Origin: Candidatus Poribacteria bacterium
GTDB lineage: Bacteria > Poribacteria > WGA-4E > WGA-3G
Direction of reading: 5' to 3'
Length of the DNA stretch: 32,533 bases
Assembly: GCA_022822275.1 (NCBI GenBank)
Contig: JAJEBZ010000074.1
Span: forward strand, 1-32,533
Shown: positions 22,652 to 31,590 of the stretch, piece after piece
How the letters are laid out: every line of letters starts with the position of its first letter
Position numbering within the stretch: position 1 is the stretch's first letter
Program-made: the position numbers and the translations under genes
The notes under the pieces: generated by a model
The model's input: the letters and a program-made list of their open reading frames with translations, nothing else
Database searches by the model: none
Told to the model about the DNA's origin: nothing

Positions 22652-23652
22652 CGAATTCCCTTCTGTGGAAAAGGTTCATCTGCATTCCTTGCGAAAATCA
22701 TCTGTCCGGTGCTGGTTCGCAACATCTGTGTAACCACAACATCAAGTGTTTGTCCGATAAGCGTTTTACCGTCTTCAACGATCACCATGGTTCCATCATC
22801 AAGATAACCTACACCCTGATTTGGTTCTTTACCGATTTTCTGTAAATGTACTTGGATGATTTCTCCTGCAATAACAATCGGACGGATTGCATTTGCTAAT
22901 TCGTTGATATTTAGCACTGTGACACCCTGCAATTCAGCGACTTTGTTTAGGTTTAGATCGTTTGTAATGATTTTAGCGAAATGTTTTTTTGCAAGGTGAA
23001 CGAGTTTCGCATCTACTTCATCAAGGTGTGGAACATCTTCTTCAATAATTTCAACAGCGATAGATGGACTGTTTTGGAGTGAACGTAAAATATCAAACCC
23101 CCGACGTCCCTTATTTCTTCGCAATAAATCGTTTGAATCAGCAATATGTTGTAACTCATTTAGAACAAAACGTGGAATCATAAGTGTCCCATCAATAAAT
23201 TGTGTTTCACAGATTTCAAGTATACGTCCATCAATAATCACACTTGTATCTAAGATTTTAAAACCATTGGAATCATTTGTAGCATAAGACGATCCCATCT
23301 GTGTATAACGGTGTGAATTGAATAACCTGACGATGGGTAGACTTTCAGATAGATAGTAGCCACAAATCATTCCAATATAACCACACCCGATCATAAGGAT
23401 GTTTCTCAATAAGATAGAGTCCGGTTGATTTATGAGTTGGAGCAATCCTTGAGAGATCAATAAACCGAATGCGAGTCCTACGATGCCTGCTACAAATCTA
23501 CGTGTAGTAGGTATACGCAGATAATATTCAAACACAACAAGGATTATTGCAACACCAAACCCAATACCAGCATGAAAGAAGTTAGTATCTGGTAAATAGC
23601 ACAAGACACCGCTTATGATTACAAAAGCGAAACGAATAATCTTAATTTGCAT
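22648..23652 (-). CDS. YacL-like PIN and TRAM domain membrane protein
   Basis: This 334-aa protein resembles B. subtilis YacL. Four hydrophobic segments lie at about residues 5-22, 27-45, 52-72 and 85-102. A PIN-type ribonuclease domain follows with the acidic residues D135 (KILDTSVIIDGRIL), E166 (RFVLNELQHIAD), D214 (LDEVDAKLVHLA) and D232 (IITNDLNLNKVA). A TRAM domain (about 262-320) ends the protein. Known members are membrane-attached putative nucleases; the target RNA is unknown. In Firmicutes it sits between disA or radA and ispD, and here it directly precedes ispD with a 4-nt overlap. The Shine-Dalgarno is weak. A 262-nt gap with no gene separates it from radA. Confidence 0.88.
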   Translation of the reverse strand: MQIKIIRFAFVIISGVLCYLPDTNFFHAGIGFGVAIILVVFEYYLRIPTTRRFVAGIVGLAFGLLISQGLLQLINQPDSILLRNILMIGCGYIGMICGYYLSESLPIVRLFNSHRYTQMGSSYATNDSNGFKILDTSVIIDGRILEICETQFIDGTLMIPRFVLNELQHIADSNDLLRRNKGRRGFDILRSLQNSPSIAVEIIEEDVPHLDEVDAKLVHLAKKHFAKIITNDLNLNKVAELQGVTVLNINELANAIRPIVIAGEIIQVHLQKIGKEPNQGVGYLDDGTMVIVEDGKTLIGQTLDVVVTQMLRTSTGQMIFARNADEPFPQKGIR

Positions 23653-23914
23653 AGTTCTTTTCTGCGACCGGTTGTAGCGATGAAATTCTTATCATCACTA
23701 ATTTGAGATTTGTTCCGTAGTTCGTTATCAGCATTATATCATGATGGTGTTGTTACTTTCTAACGAATTACCTATTTCTACGAGAACTCTATGAATTTTC
23801 GATCATTAGTTACAGAACCTTGCAGTCCTTGTTTGGGCGAACATTTGATATGTTAAAAGAACTTTTTGAATGTTAACTTGTATGCAGCAAGAATTTATCG
23901 TTTATTTTAAGATT

Positions 23915-25276
23915 TTACACTAATATTTTTAGACTGTCATAAATATTCTTTACGCTTATGAGTTCAATTGTCTCTGTTACATCTATACTTTTCTGATTGT
24001 ATTCTGGAAAAACAGCTCTTGAGAATCCGAGTTTTGCTGCTTCATTTATCCGTCTTTCAATGTGGGGTACGGGGCGAATTTCACCTCCTAACCCGACTTC
24101 TCCAATTATGACAGTCCGGGGATCAATTGGTTTGTTTTGATAGTTTGATATAATAGCCATTAACACACCGAGATCAATACCTGGTTCATCAATCCGTATT
24201 CCACCGGTAATGTTGACAAAGACATCGGAGTCACCAATATCCAGTCCGACACGTTTATTTAAGACTGCGATCAGCAGTGCGACGCGGTTGCGGTCAATCC
24301 CTGTTGCTGTGTTGCGCGGTGTGCCGTAGTGTGTTTGAACGACTAATGCTTGCACCTCTAACAGCAACGGACGAGTGCCTTCCATGCTTGAAACGACTAC
24401 GGAACCAGAAATATTCTCTTCTCTATCGCTCAAAAAGAGTTGTGATGGATTTTTGACATCTACTAACCCTTTGTTTTGCATCTCAAAAATACCGAGTTCA
24501 TTTGTTGACCCGAATCGATTTTTTGTCGCACGTAGCACGCGATATATGTGGTGTCGTTCTCCTTCAAAATAGAGTACTGTATCTACTATATGTTCTAAAA
24601 CCCGTGGTCCTGCTAAATTTCCCTCTTTTGTCACATGTCCAACGAGAAAAATTGGTATGTTCTGTTTTTTGGCACAAATTAGGAGTTGTGCAGCACATTC
24701 TCGAATCTGTGTGATGCTTCCTGGTGCCGATTGGAAGTCCGTTAGGTAGACTGATTGTATTGAGTCAATCACAACTGCTTGTGGTTGTAGTTTTTCAATC
24801 TGTGTTTCAATCTGTTCTAAATTATTTTCGCACAGGACATAGAGCGTATCGGAATTCACACCGAGTCGGTTTGAGCGTATCTTCGTCTGGTTTACGGATT
24901 CTTCACCGGAAACATAAAGCACATTGCCATATTTGCGGCTGAGTGCGTCGCTTGCTTGTAGCAATAGTGTGGATTTACCTATACCTGGATCGCCACCGAT
25001 TAGGATTACGGACCCGGGTACAATTCCACCGCCTAAGACCCTATCAAATTCGGGCATCCCAGTAAATTGTCGCTCTACATCTGTCGCTGTTACGTGAGCA
25101 ATAATTTCTGGTGTGTTAGATTGGTGGCTAATAACACGATGCAAAGGAGATGTAGGAACGACTTCAGTTTCTTCGGTAAAACTGTTCCATGCCTGACAGC
25201 TCGGGCATTTTCCGAGGCCTCTCGGTGTTGTGTAGCCACATTCTTGACAGACAAATTTGTGCTTTGCTTGAGCCAT
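23915..25276 (-). CDS. radA: DNA repair protein RadA (Sms)
   Basis: RadA is a RecA-like ATPase that drives branch migration at recombination intermediates. The 453-aa form begins with the conserved MAQAKHKFVCQECG zinc finger (C10, C13, C24, C27). It continues with Walker A GGDPGIGKST (94-103), the RadA-specific KNRFG (252-256) and the C-terminal Lon-protease-like domain (NITGGIRIDEPGIDLGVLMA). The upstream in-frame ATG at 25345 would overlap mlaD by 40 nt and add 23 unusual residues, so I prefer 25276. Only a weak GGA precedes it. It follows mlaD by 29 nt, so it could be read from the Mla unit. Confidence 0.96.
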   Translation of the reverse strand: MAQAKHKFVCQECGYTTPRGLGKCPSCQAWNSFTEETEVVPTSPLHRVISHQSNTPEIIAHVTATDVERQFTGMPEFDRVLGGGIVPGSVILIGGDPGIGKSTLLLQASDALSRKYGNVLYVSGEESVNQTKIRSNRLGVNSDTLYVLCENNLEQIETQIEKLQPQAVVIDSIQSVYLTDFQSAPGSITQIRECAAQLLICAKKQNIPIFLVGHVTKEGNLAGPRVLEHIVDTVLYFEGERHHIYRVLRATKNRFGSTNELGIFEMQNKGLVDVKNPSQLFLSDREENISGSVVVSSMEGTRPLLLEVQALVVQTHYGTPRNTATGIDRNRVALLIAVLNKRVGLDIGDSDVFVNITGGIRIDEPGIDLGVLMAIISNYQNKPIDPRTVIIGEVGLGGEIRPVPHIERRINEAAKLGFSRAVFPEYNQKSIDVTETIELISVKNIYDSLKILV

Positions 25277-25305
25277 ATCTATCCGCTTTTTTGCTGTAGA
25301 CCTTT

Positions 25306-26877
25306 CTACCAATCGCTTGTAATTAATTTGAATCCTGTTATCCAACGTCTATCATCACTCCACCAGTTTTCAACCCCTACGAGAAAATGTCCTCCTCCGA
25401 AGAAACGTAAACTCATTTCTGCGTTCAGTTCTGGTTTGTCACTTGTGAGTCCAATGCTTTCAATACTGATGCCTAACCGGCGTGCCAATAACCAAAGGTC
25501 AGCACCGACCCCAAAATTGGAGCGCATGAAACCGAACCTACCTTGAAGATAGTTTGTGAAATTATGTGCATATTGGATTTCAACTCCGATGTTCTCTTCT
25601 CTAATACCGAGACCAAAGCGATAGAGGTTTTTTGAAGGGGGTAATGGTATTAGCGAGAAGCCAAATTCCGTGTGTAAATTCTCCTCAAGACTTAGATAGC
25701 GCAATTCGGCATCCAATGAAAAATCGGGTAGTTTTAAGCCTTTTATTTGTTCGTCTGTTTGTCTATAATACCTTTTTAAGCCAGTAATCACCTCATTCAG
25801 GCTATCAAAAGTTTCTTGGACATGTGTAAAAGGTTCTGGATTATTGAGAAGTTGTGCAACGGTACCCTCCCCATGTTTTATGGTATTCAACAGTTCGCTG
25901 ATGTTAGCTTCTAAAGTCGTGATAGCCTCTGTTGCCGTTTGAAGATTGTCTAAGATAGGTTGAACATTTGTACTGCCCTTTTCAATAAACGTACTGCCCT
26001 TTGCAACCAACTCAGAAACATCGGTTGTCAAAGTGCTGAAGTCTTTTCGGAATTGTGTTGCTAAACGTTGAAACTCGGTGGTACCTTGCTGCATATCTGA
26101 GAGTATTTTGTCTACTTTGGGAAAATTCTGGTCAACAAGGACTAACATTGAGCGGCTTAAGTCACTGATTTGGCTACTGAGAATTAAGGAGTCATCACCA
26201 AGTTGCCTTATCAGTTCGTTCACATTATCCAATGTTTCTGCAAAACGTTTGTCGTTTTTCGCTGCCAGCTCCATCACAGTGCCGACTGTCGTATCCATGT
26301 TTTGGTTGAATTTTTTCAACGTTTCTCCTGTTAATGCAACTAATGCTCTTGTTTCTTTGATGCCTTGTTGAATTTCTTCCTGATTAGCTTGAAGTAATTC
26401 GTTTGCTGCGGAAGTCAAGTCAATAGCTTTACTCAGTCCGGAGCTTGTTTGCTCAAGCAGTTCCAATGGATTTACGGGGTCTATTCCGACAATCGGCAGA
26501 TCCGATGGTTGCAGCGTTGGGTTATCGATAGCCCCGTTGTGTAATGCGATATATGTTTCACCTACAAAACCACTCATTGATATTCGTGCGTCACAACCTT
26601 GTCTAAGCCACTTAAAAGCGTTCCTTACGCGCGCACGGATTTCCACTGTATTTGTTTCTGGTTGCAGTTCAATACTTGTTACCTTACCGATTGAGACACC
26701 AGAAAGATAAACCCCAGAACCGACATATAGTCCATTTACAGCCTGAAATTCGAACTTTATGTTATCCCCGGGAGTTCCCCAAGGTAAGTTGCCAGAATTG
26801 ATAAGGAGAATAGCAAGTAGGGTTATGGCAATAAAAAGCATCAGTCCTACTTTTACTGACGGAGTCCAGAATTTCAT
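25306..26877 (-). CDS. mlaD: MlaD/MCE-domain lipid transport protein with C-terminal beta-rich domain
   Basis: The 523-aa protein carries lipid between membranes together with MlaE and MlaF. It has an N-terminal inner-membrane anchor (about 8-27) and an MCE domain (about 38-118: GLYVGSGVYLSGVSIGKVTSI, then MSGFVGETYIALHNG). A long helical stretch follows (about 130-385: ELLEQTSSGLSKAIDL, MDTTVGTVMELAAK and more). The C-terminal ~130 residues have alternating hydrophobic and polar strands (LYRFGLGI, VGVEIQYAHNF, YLQGRFGFM, FGVGADLWLL) and end in an aromatic. This is longer than the classic E. coli MlaD (about 183 aa). The C-terminus resembles an outer-membrane beta-barrel, as described for some diderm Firmicutes MlaD proteins, which would let one protein span the envelope. 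AAAGGG precedes the ATG. Confidence 0.88.
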   Translation of the reverse strand: MKFWTPSVKVGLMLFIAITLLAILLINSGNLPWGTPGDNIKFEFQAVNGLYVGSGVYLSGVSIGKVTSIELQPETNTVEIRARVRNAFKWLRQGCDARISMSGFVGETYIALHNGAIDNPTLQPSDLPIVGIDPVNPLELLEQTSSGLSKAIDLTSAANELLQANQEEIQQGIKETRALVALTGETLKKFNQNMDTTVGTVMELAAKNDKRFAETLDNVNELIRQLGDDSLILSSQISDLSRSMLVLVDQNFPKVDKILSDMQQGTTEFQRLATQFRKDFSTLTTDVSELVAKGSTFIEKGSTNVQPILDNLQTATEAITTLEANISELLNTIKHGEGTVAQLLNNPEPFTHVQETFDSLNEVITGLKRYYRQTDEQIKGLKLPDFSLDAELRYLSLEENLHTEFGFSLIPLPPSKNLYRFGLGIREENIGVEIQYAHNFTNYLQGRFGFMRSNFGVGADLWLLARRLGISIESIGLTSDKPELNAEMSLRFFGGGHFLVGVENWWSDDRRWITGFKLITSDW

Positions 26878-26903
26878 TGTTTTTCCCTTTAGTATAGTAG
26901 ATT

Positions 26904-27012
26904 ATACCATTTCTATATGATAAAATTACATTATTCGTAGGTCGGGTTGAAGCGGTAGCGAAACCCAGCTTTTTATAGCGTTATGTCGGGTTTCGTTCCT
27001 CAACCCGACATA
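26904..27012. repeat. palindromic repeat element between mlaF and mlaD
   Basis: ATACCATTTCTA (26904-26915, also seen at 11568) is followed by arms GTCGGGTTGA (26941-26950) and TCAACCCGAC (27000-27009). Internal GCGAAACCC and GGGTTTCG can also pair. The ~110-bp block splits the Mla genes by 259 nt. There is no ORF in it. It fits a dispersed non-coding element, perhaps with a role in differential expression of mlaD versus mlaF. Confidence 0.55.
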
Positions 27013-27136
27013 CAGTATATAGTAAATTATGTAAATAAGTTTACATATATTCTGTAGAAGCGATCTCCGAATCATAACGTGGACACTATGAGAATAGAAA
27101 ATAATCTGCTGTTTTCAAATTCAGGAGTCAAAAATA

Positions 27137-27925
27137 TCATTCAGTCTGTCTACCTGTAAATTCTTTCAATGTCGGGTTGTCAATGTTTAGTATCTGGTCT
27201 GGTGCACCAAAAAGGATAAACTGTTGCAGTATTGGGTTTTCTTCGTTAATCAAATCCTCTGGTTTTCCATAGGCAATTTGCTTCCCTTCGTGCAGCATCA
27301 CCATCAACGTTCCTACGCTAAATGCACTGTGCATATCATGTGTGACGACCACAGAGGTTACTTGTAATTGCTGATTTAGGTCGCGAATCAGTTCGTTAAT
27401 TTCAGTACAGGTAACCGGATCCAACCCTGTTGTAGGTTCGTCGTATAAGATGATTTCAGGGTTGAAAGCGAGTGCCCGTGCAAGCCCGACCCGTTTCCGC
27501 ATTCCTCCACTGAGTTGAGCTGGACGTAAATCCTGAACACCATCTAAATCCACTAAATTCAATTTTTCATCTACAACCTTACGCATCTCCTGTTCAGTTA
27601 AATCGGTATGTTGGTCAAGCATAAATGCGATATTTTCAGCGACGCTCATTGAATCGAATAGGGCTGCAGACTGAAATAGCATCCCGATTTTTCGCCGTAT
27701 CTGATTCAAAGGTTTTCTCTTAAGCTGGGTGATTTCTGTGCCGTCAATCCAAACTTCACCTGCATCTACAGAAAGTAGCCCAGCAATTATCTTGAGTAGG
27801 ACACTTTTTCCACAACCGCTTCGTCCCATAATTACGAGGGATTCACCCCGCGGTATTTCAAGGTCAAAGCCGTTTAAGACTATTTTTTCATCAAATGCTT
27901 TTCGGACGTTTTTTACTGAAATCAT
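27137..27925 (-). CDS. mlaF: Mla-type ABC transporter ATP-binding protein
   Basis: This 262-aa protein is the ATPase of the MlaFEDB-type phospholipid transporter. Motifs are Walker A GRSGCGKSV, Q-loop in GMLFQSAALFDSMSVAEN, signature LSGGMRKRVGLARAL, Walker B IILYDEPTTGLDP and the switch VVTHD. The family-typical C-terminus is present. It lies between mlaE (44-nt gap) and mlaD (gap holding a repeat element). No Shine-Dalgarno is obvious at the ATG. No MlaB (STAS) gene is adjacent, and whether the STAS protein at 5850-6200 serves that role is unknown. Confidence 0.94.
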   Translation of the reverse strand: MISVKNVRKAFDEKIVLNGFDLEIPRGESLVIMGRSGCGKSVLLKIIAGLLSVDAGEVWIDGTEITQLKRKPLNQIRRKIGMLFQSAALFDSMSVAENIAFMLDQHTDLTEQEMRKVVDEKLNLVDLDGVQDLRPAQLSGGMRKRVGLARALAFNPEIILYDEPTTGLDPVTCTEINELIRDLNQQLQVTSVVVTHDMHSAFSVGTLMVMLHEGKQIAYGKPEDLINEENPILQQFILFGAPDQILNIDNPTLKEFTGRQTE

Positions 27926-27969
27926 AAGGACAAACTTCTAATATTCTGAATCTGAAATATCGCACTTTC

Positions 27970-28794
27970 CTATACCAAACCCAGAATGTTGAAAAGTATA
28001 TGGTTTAGTACAAAATCTAAGACTAAGATAGTAACCAGTGAGATAACAGCAGAACCAGTAGTGGCAGTACCGACACCTTCTGCACCGCCAGCGGTTGAAA
28101 TACTGAAACCCTTATAGCAACCGATTGCAGCTATTGCCATACCGAATGAAGTGGCTTTGATTAAACTAATCAACACACTTCCAACATATAGGTATTTCTG
28201 TACCTGCAATATGTAAAAATCACCATTGAAACCAAATAGTGAAACCACTGCCACATAACCGCCGAAAATTCCAGCAAATGTTGAAAAGATTGTCAGGGTT
28301 GGGAGCATAATTGAACAAGCAAGAAACCTTGGAACAACAAGGTGTTTTACAGGATTTGTTCCCATCACTTCCAGTGCATCTATCTGTTCGGTGACCTTCA
28401 TCGTTGAAAGTTCCGCAGTAATTGAGGCTCCGATTCGTCCCGAAAGCACAAACGCTGTTATCATAGGTCCCAGTTCTTTGACAACAGAAACACTGACAAA
28501 CTTGGCAACTGATCCCTCAACTGCATACGGTTTCAACTGAACATATCCCTGAATACCCAATACCATTCCAGTGAAGAAACCGGAGACTAAAACGACCGAC
28601 AACGAATTAAAACCGATGAGCAACAGCTGTTTCATTAACAGGTTAAATTGTAACGGTGGTCTAAAAATTTGGAAAATAGTTTCGGCAAGTAGACGAAATG
28701 CATCACCCGTTTCTGAAAGGGAATGGTAAAGGCGTTTTTTGATGATGGTTGCGAATTCGTTTGAAGGAGCAGGATCAGAAGGCGGATTGCTCAT
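27970..28794 (-). CDS. mlaE: MlaE-type phospholipid transport permease
   Basis: This 274-aa integral membrane protein has the MlaE domain, with about five membrane segments after an amphipathic N-terminal helix (residues 20-45). Recognisable stretches are SGFFTGMVLGIQGYVQL, VVKELGPMITAFVLSGRIGA, the DALEVMGTNPVKHLVVPRFL loop and KATSFGMAIAAIGCYKGF. The ATG at 28794 is preferred over a TTG at 28809. It is the first gene of the mlaE-mlaF-mlaD set, 94 nt after dnaB, so transcription may continue from the ribosomal-protein operon. Confidence 0.94.
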   Translation of the reverse strand: MSNPPSDPAPSNEFATIIKKRLYHSLSETGDAFRLLAETIFQIFRPPLQFNLLMKQLLLIGFNSLSVVLVSGFFTGMVLGIQGYVQLKPYAVEGSVAKFVSVSVVKELGPMITAFVLSGRIGASITAELSTMKVTEQIDALEVMGTNPVKHLVVPRFLACSIMLPTLTIFSTFAGIFGGYVAVVSLFGFNGDFYILQVQKYLYVGSVLISLIKATSFGMAIAAIGCYKGFSISTAGGAEGVGTATTGSAVISLVTILVLDFVLNHILFNILGLV

Positions 28795-28888
28795 AGCAAA
28801 ATGTTCCAATCAAAGTTCATAAAATCAATTTCATGAAATTACGAGATACACATATTTTGAATCTGTCGCATCTGAGTTGAAATAATTC

Positions 28889-30229
28889 TTATTGGCTGAC
28901 ATTATCAAAACGCATCTGTTTTTTGTAAAAATGTAGAACAATTGTTCCTGTAGGACCGTTCCGCTGTTTTTTTATCAATATATTTGCTTCAACATTTTCG
29001 TCCGTGTAATCACTCTCTTCGTCGTAATAGTCTTCCCTGTATAGGAAAGCGACCAGGTCGGCATCTTGTTCTATTGCACCGGATTCCCGCAGATCAGAGA
29101 GTTGTGGTTGTTTGTTCGGTCGGCGTTCAACTTCTCTACTGAGCTGGGAACAGGCAATGACAGGAACGTTCAATTCCCAAGCAAGTATTTTTAGTGCCCG
29201 TGAAATTTCAGAAATCTCCTGTTCACGTGCATGATAACGGCTTGTGCCTCGCAGCAGCTGTAGGTAGTCAACGATAATCAGCGACAAGTTTTCATGTTCG
29301 CTCTTTAATCGTCTCCCTTCAGCAAGTAAGCCTTGCACGGTCAAAGCGCGATTGTCATTGATTAAGATAGGGGCATTACCGAGACGACTAACGCCTTGTC
29401 CCAATGGTCTCCATCTTTCCTCACCAAAATTGCCTGCCCGTAGTTTTCCGAAATCAATTCTTGTTTCAGCGGATAGCATGCGTAGCGCGATATCTTGGGC
29501 AGGCATTTCAAGACTAAAGATTGCTACCGGACGATCCTGTTCAAGCGCGATATTTTGCGCCATATTTAACACAAGCGTTGTTTTGCCCATGCTTGGACGG
29601 GCAGCAATAATAATCAGGTTGCCCGCTTGCAAACCAGAGGTCATGTAGTCAAAATCTATAAAACCTGTTGGAACTCCTAAAAATCTTTCTTTTTTATGAT
29701 AGAGTTTTTCTACTGCCTGAATACCCTCTTTGAGCAGTGTTTTGATATGTGCAAACCCGCGTTTTGCGTCGCTCTTACCTAATTCAAAAACTTCCTCTTG
29801 TGACAAATTGAGGACATCACCGATCTCAATACTTTCATCCTGAGCATAATCACGAATTTGGTCAGTAGCTCGGATTAACCTACGACGTGTCGCTTTTTCT
29901 CGTACAATTTCTGCATAGAACTCAGCACTTTCCGTTTCAACAATTGGGGCTTGCAGTTCATATAGGTAGTCTGCACCACCGACTCTGTTCAGTTGTTGAG
30001 TTCGATTTAATTCGTTAGCGACAAGTATCGGATCAGCTTTATTAACACGGCCAAACACAGAAAGAATCGCATTATAGATCAACTGGTGGTCAGTTGTGAA
30101 AAACGCATCGGACGTAGGTCCTAACAGTGCCTCAATCTGTGGGATAATGGACTTTTCTGTCATCATTGACCCAAGCACTGCCTGTTCAGCTTCTTTGTCC
30201 ATAAGGGAATCGAATGCTGATGTTTGCAT
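28889..30229 (-). CDS. dnaB: replicative DNA helicase DnaB
   Basis: DnaB unwinds DNA at the replication fork. The 446-aa protein has the N-terminal domain (about 10-110: EAEQAVLGSMM, RVGGADYLYEL), a linker, and the RecA-like C-terminal domain. Walker A is ARPSMGKTT (210-218), the SLEMPAQDIALRML helix follows, Walker B is LIIVDYLQLL (317-326), and DLRESGAIEQDAD leads to the C-terminal ILIKKQRNGPTGTI. No intein or insertion is present. It ends the rpsF-ssb-rpsR-rplI-dnaB group. GGAAGAG lies 3 nt upstream of the ATG. Confidence 0.97.
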   Translation of the reverse strand: MQTSAFDSLMDKEAEQAVLGSMMTEKSIIPQIEALLGPTSDAFFTTDHQLIYNAILSVFGRVNKADPILVANELNRTQQLNRVGGADYLYELQAPIVETESAEFYAEIVREKATRRRLIRATDQIRDYAQDESIEIGDVLNLSQEEVFELGKSDAKRGFAHIKTLLKEGIQAVEKLYHKKERFLGVPTGFIDFDYMTSGLQAGNLIIIAARPSMGKTTLVLNMAQNIALEQDRPVAIFSLEMPAQDIALRMLSAETRIDFGKLRAGNFGEERWRPLGQGVSRLGNAPILINDNRALTVQGLLAEGRRLKSEHENLSLIIVDYLQLLRGTSRYHAREQEISEISRALKILAWELNVPVIACSQLSREVERRPNKQPQLSDLRESGAIEQDADLVAFLYREDYYDEESDYTDENVEANILIKKQRNGPTGTIVLHFYKKQMRFDNVSQ

Positions 30230-30300
30230 GACTCTTCCACCTCCGACGACTGAACACCCGAATTGTCCAATGATAGAATAATATCCTTATAGGAAAGGTC

Positions 30301-30753
30301 TTATGATTCTTCCCTTTCAACTACCACGCGTAGTTCCGTTGTCACATCTGTGTGTAGTTTGACGGTGACTGTAAACGCACCGAGTTCGCGAATCGGTTCA
30401 GAGAGTTCAATGTAACGTCTATCTATTTCAATGTTAGCCGCTGCCCGTAACGACTCAACGATATCCGCGGGCGTAACGGAACCGAACAGCCTGTCATTTT
30501 CCCCCGCACGTCTTGTGAGATGACAAGTGACATCAACGATTTGCGCGGCAATTTCGCGAGCGTGTTCTCTATCTTTTGATTCTTGCCGGTCAATTTCGCG
30601 TTTTTGATGTTCAAGGAATTTGCGATTTCGCTCCGTTGCATGTACCGCTAACTGTTTCGGTAGCAGGTAGTTACGTGCATAACCATCTGCGACATTTAGC
30701 ACATCTCCCGGGGAACCCAGTCCTTCAATGTTCTTTTTTAGTATGATTTCCAT
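30301..30753 (-). CDS. rplI: 50S ribosomal protein L9
   Basis: L9 binds domain V of 23S rRNA. The 150-aa form starts MEIILKKNIEGLGSPGDVLN, matching the family N-terminus, so ATG 30753 is chosen over ATG 30762 (three residues longer). VADGYARNYLLPKQLA is the signature. The N-domain and C-domain are joined by the usual long helix rich in Lys/Arg/Glu (RKFLEHQKREIDRQESKDRE). It sits between rpsR and dnaB, as in many bacteria. Confidence 0.96.
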   Translation of the reverse strand: MEIILKKNIEGLGSPGDVLNVADGYARNYLLPKQLAVHATERNRKFLEHQKREIDRQESKDREHAREIAAQIVDVTCHLTRRAGENDRLFGSVTPADIVESLRAAANIEIDRRYIELSEPIRELGAFTVTVKLHTDVTTELRVVVEREES

Positions 30754-30834
30754 GTTTTCCATCCAAGTAGTGCAGAACTCGTTGAGATGGTTATCTCAGA
30801 TAGAGCACTACATTCTCATTTGTATGTGCAAGAT

Positions 30835-31035
30835 TTAAGTCGTAAATGGTAATAAAGCCATATTTCGTGCACGTTTGATAGCACGTGTGATCATCCTTTG
30901 TTGTTTCGCTGAGAGCCCAAAAACACGACGGCTTACAATCTTGCCACGTTCGTTGATAAACTTCTCCAGTGTATTAACATCTTTGTAGTCTACGGATTCT
31001 AACTTACTGTAACGATTTCTCCGACGATATTGCAT
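30835..31035 (-). CDS. rpsR: 30S ribosomal protein S18
   Basis: This short (66-aa) S18 has the family core [20 protein letters not shown] then [20 protein letters not shown] and ends [10 protein letters not shown]18 pairs with S6 on the 30S platform; their genes lie in the same operon here. AAGGAG lies 10 nt upstream of the ATG, within the 20-nt gap after ssb. Confidence 0.96.
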   Translation of the reverse strand: MQYRRRNRYSKLESVDYKDVNTLEKFINERGKIVSRRVFGLSAKQQRMITRAIKRARNMALLPFTT

Positions 31036-31055
31036 AATTCAGTATCTCCTTCCGA

Positions 31056-31520
31056 TTAGAACGGAATATCATCCGATGTTGATGTATCATCACTCTCAGT
31101 TGTTGAAGGTGTAGAAGTTTGATCGGTTGGTGGGACATTTGAAGGTGTGGCTTGTGTGTATCCACCGCCGCCTTCATCTCCATCTCGTCTACCGCCAATT
31201 AACTGAAGTCTGAACACCCTAACTTTTAGTTTATTTCGTTTTTCACCTTCGGGTGTTTCCCATGAATCAAACCTGAGAGATCCTTCAATAAAGACTGGAC
31301 TCCCTTTACTCAGATATTCGTTTACAATTTCTGCTTGCCTGTCCCACGCCTCTACATCAACAAAGCAGACATTTTCTCTCTGTTCACCAGTTTGCCGGTC
31401 AGTGTAACGCTCACTCATAGCCATCCCAAAATTTGCTACTGCTGTTCCACTCGGTAGATATTTCATTTCAGGATCTCGTGTAAGATTCCCCAATAATATG
31501 ACTCTGTTATAACTTGCCAT
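31056..31520 (-). CDS. ssb: single-stranded DNA-binding protein
   Basis: This 154-aa protein has the OB fold: MASYNRVILLGNLTRDPEMK at the N-terminus, then GTAVANFGMAMSE, CFVDVEAWDRQAEIVNEYL and LKVRVFRLQLIGG. A flexible Gly/Thr/Pro linker ends in the acidic tip DDIPF that binds partner proteins. It protects ssDNA and recruits repair and replication proteins. The upstream GAGGA lies 8 nt before the ATG. Placement between rpsF and rpsR is standard. Confidence 0.97.
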   Translation of the reverse strand: MASYNRVILLGNLTRDPEMKYLPSGTAVANFGMAMSERYTDRQTGEQRENVCFVDVEAWDRQAEIVNEYLSKGSPVFIEGSLRFDSWETPEGEKRNKLKVRVFRLQLIGGRRDGDEGGGGYTQATPSNVPPTDQTSTPSTTESDDTSTSDDIPF

Positions 31521-31590
31521 GATTATGTTCCTCTATCTATAGATGTCCCGATTTAAGACTAATGGGACACCTGTTTGTGATGATGTATAT

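Noticed and set aside
25277-25345. N-terminal extension of radA by 23 residues.
   Set aside because: It would overlap mlaD and precede the conserved zinc-finger start; family members begin near the chosen Met.
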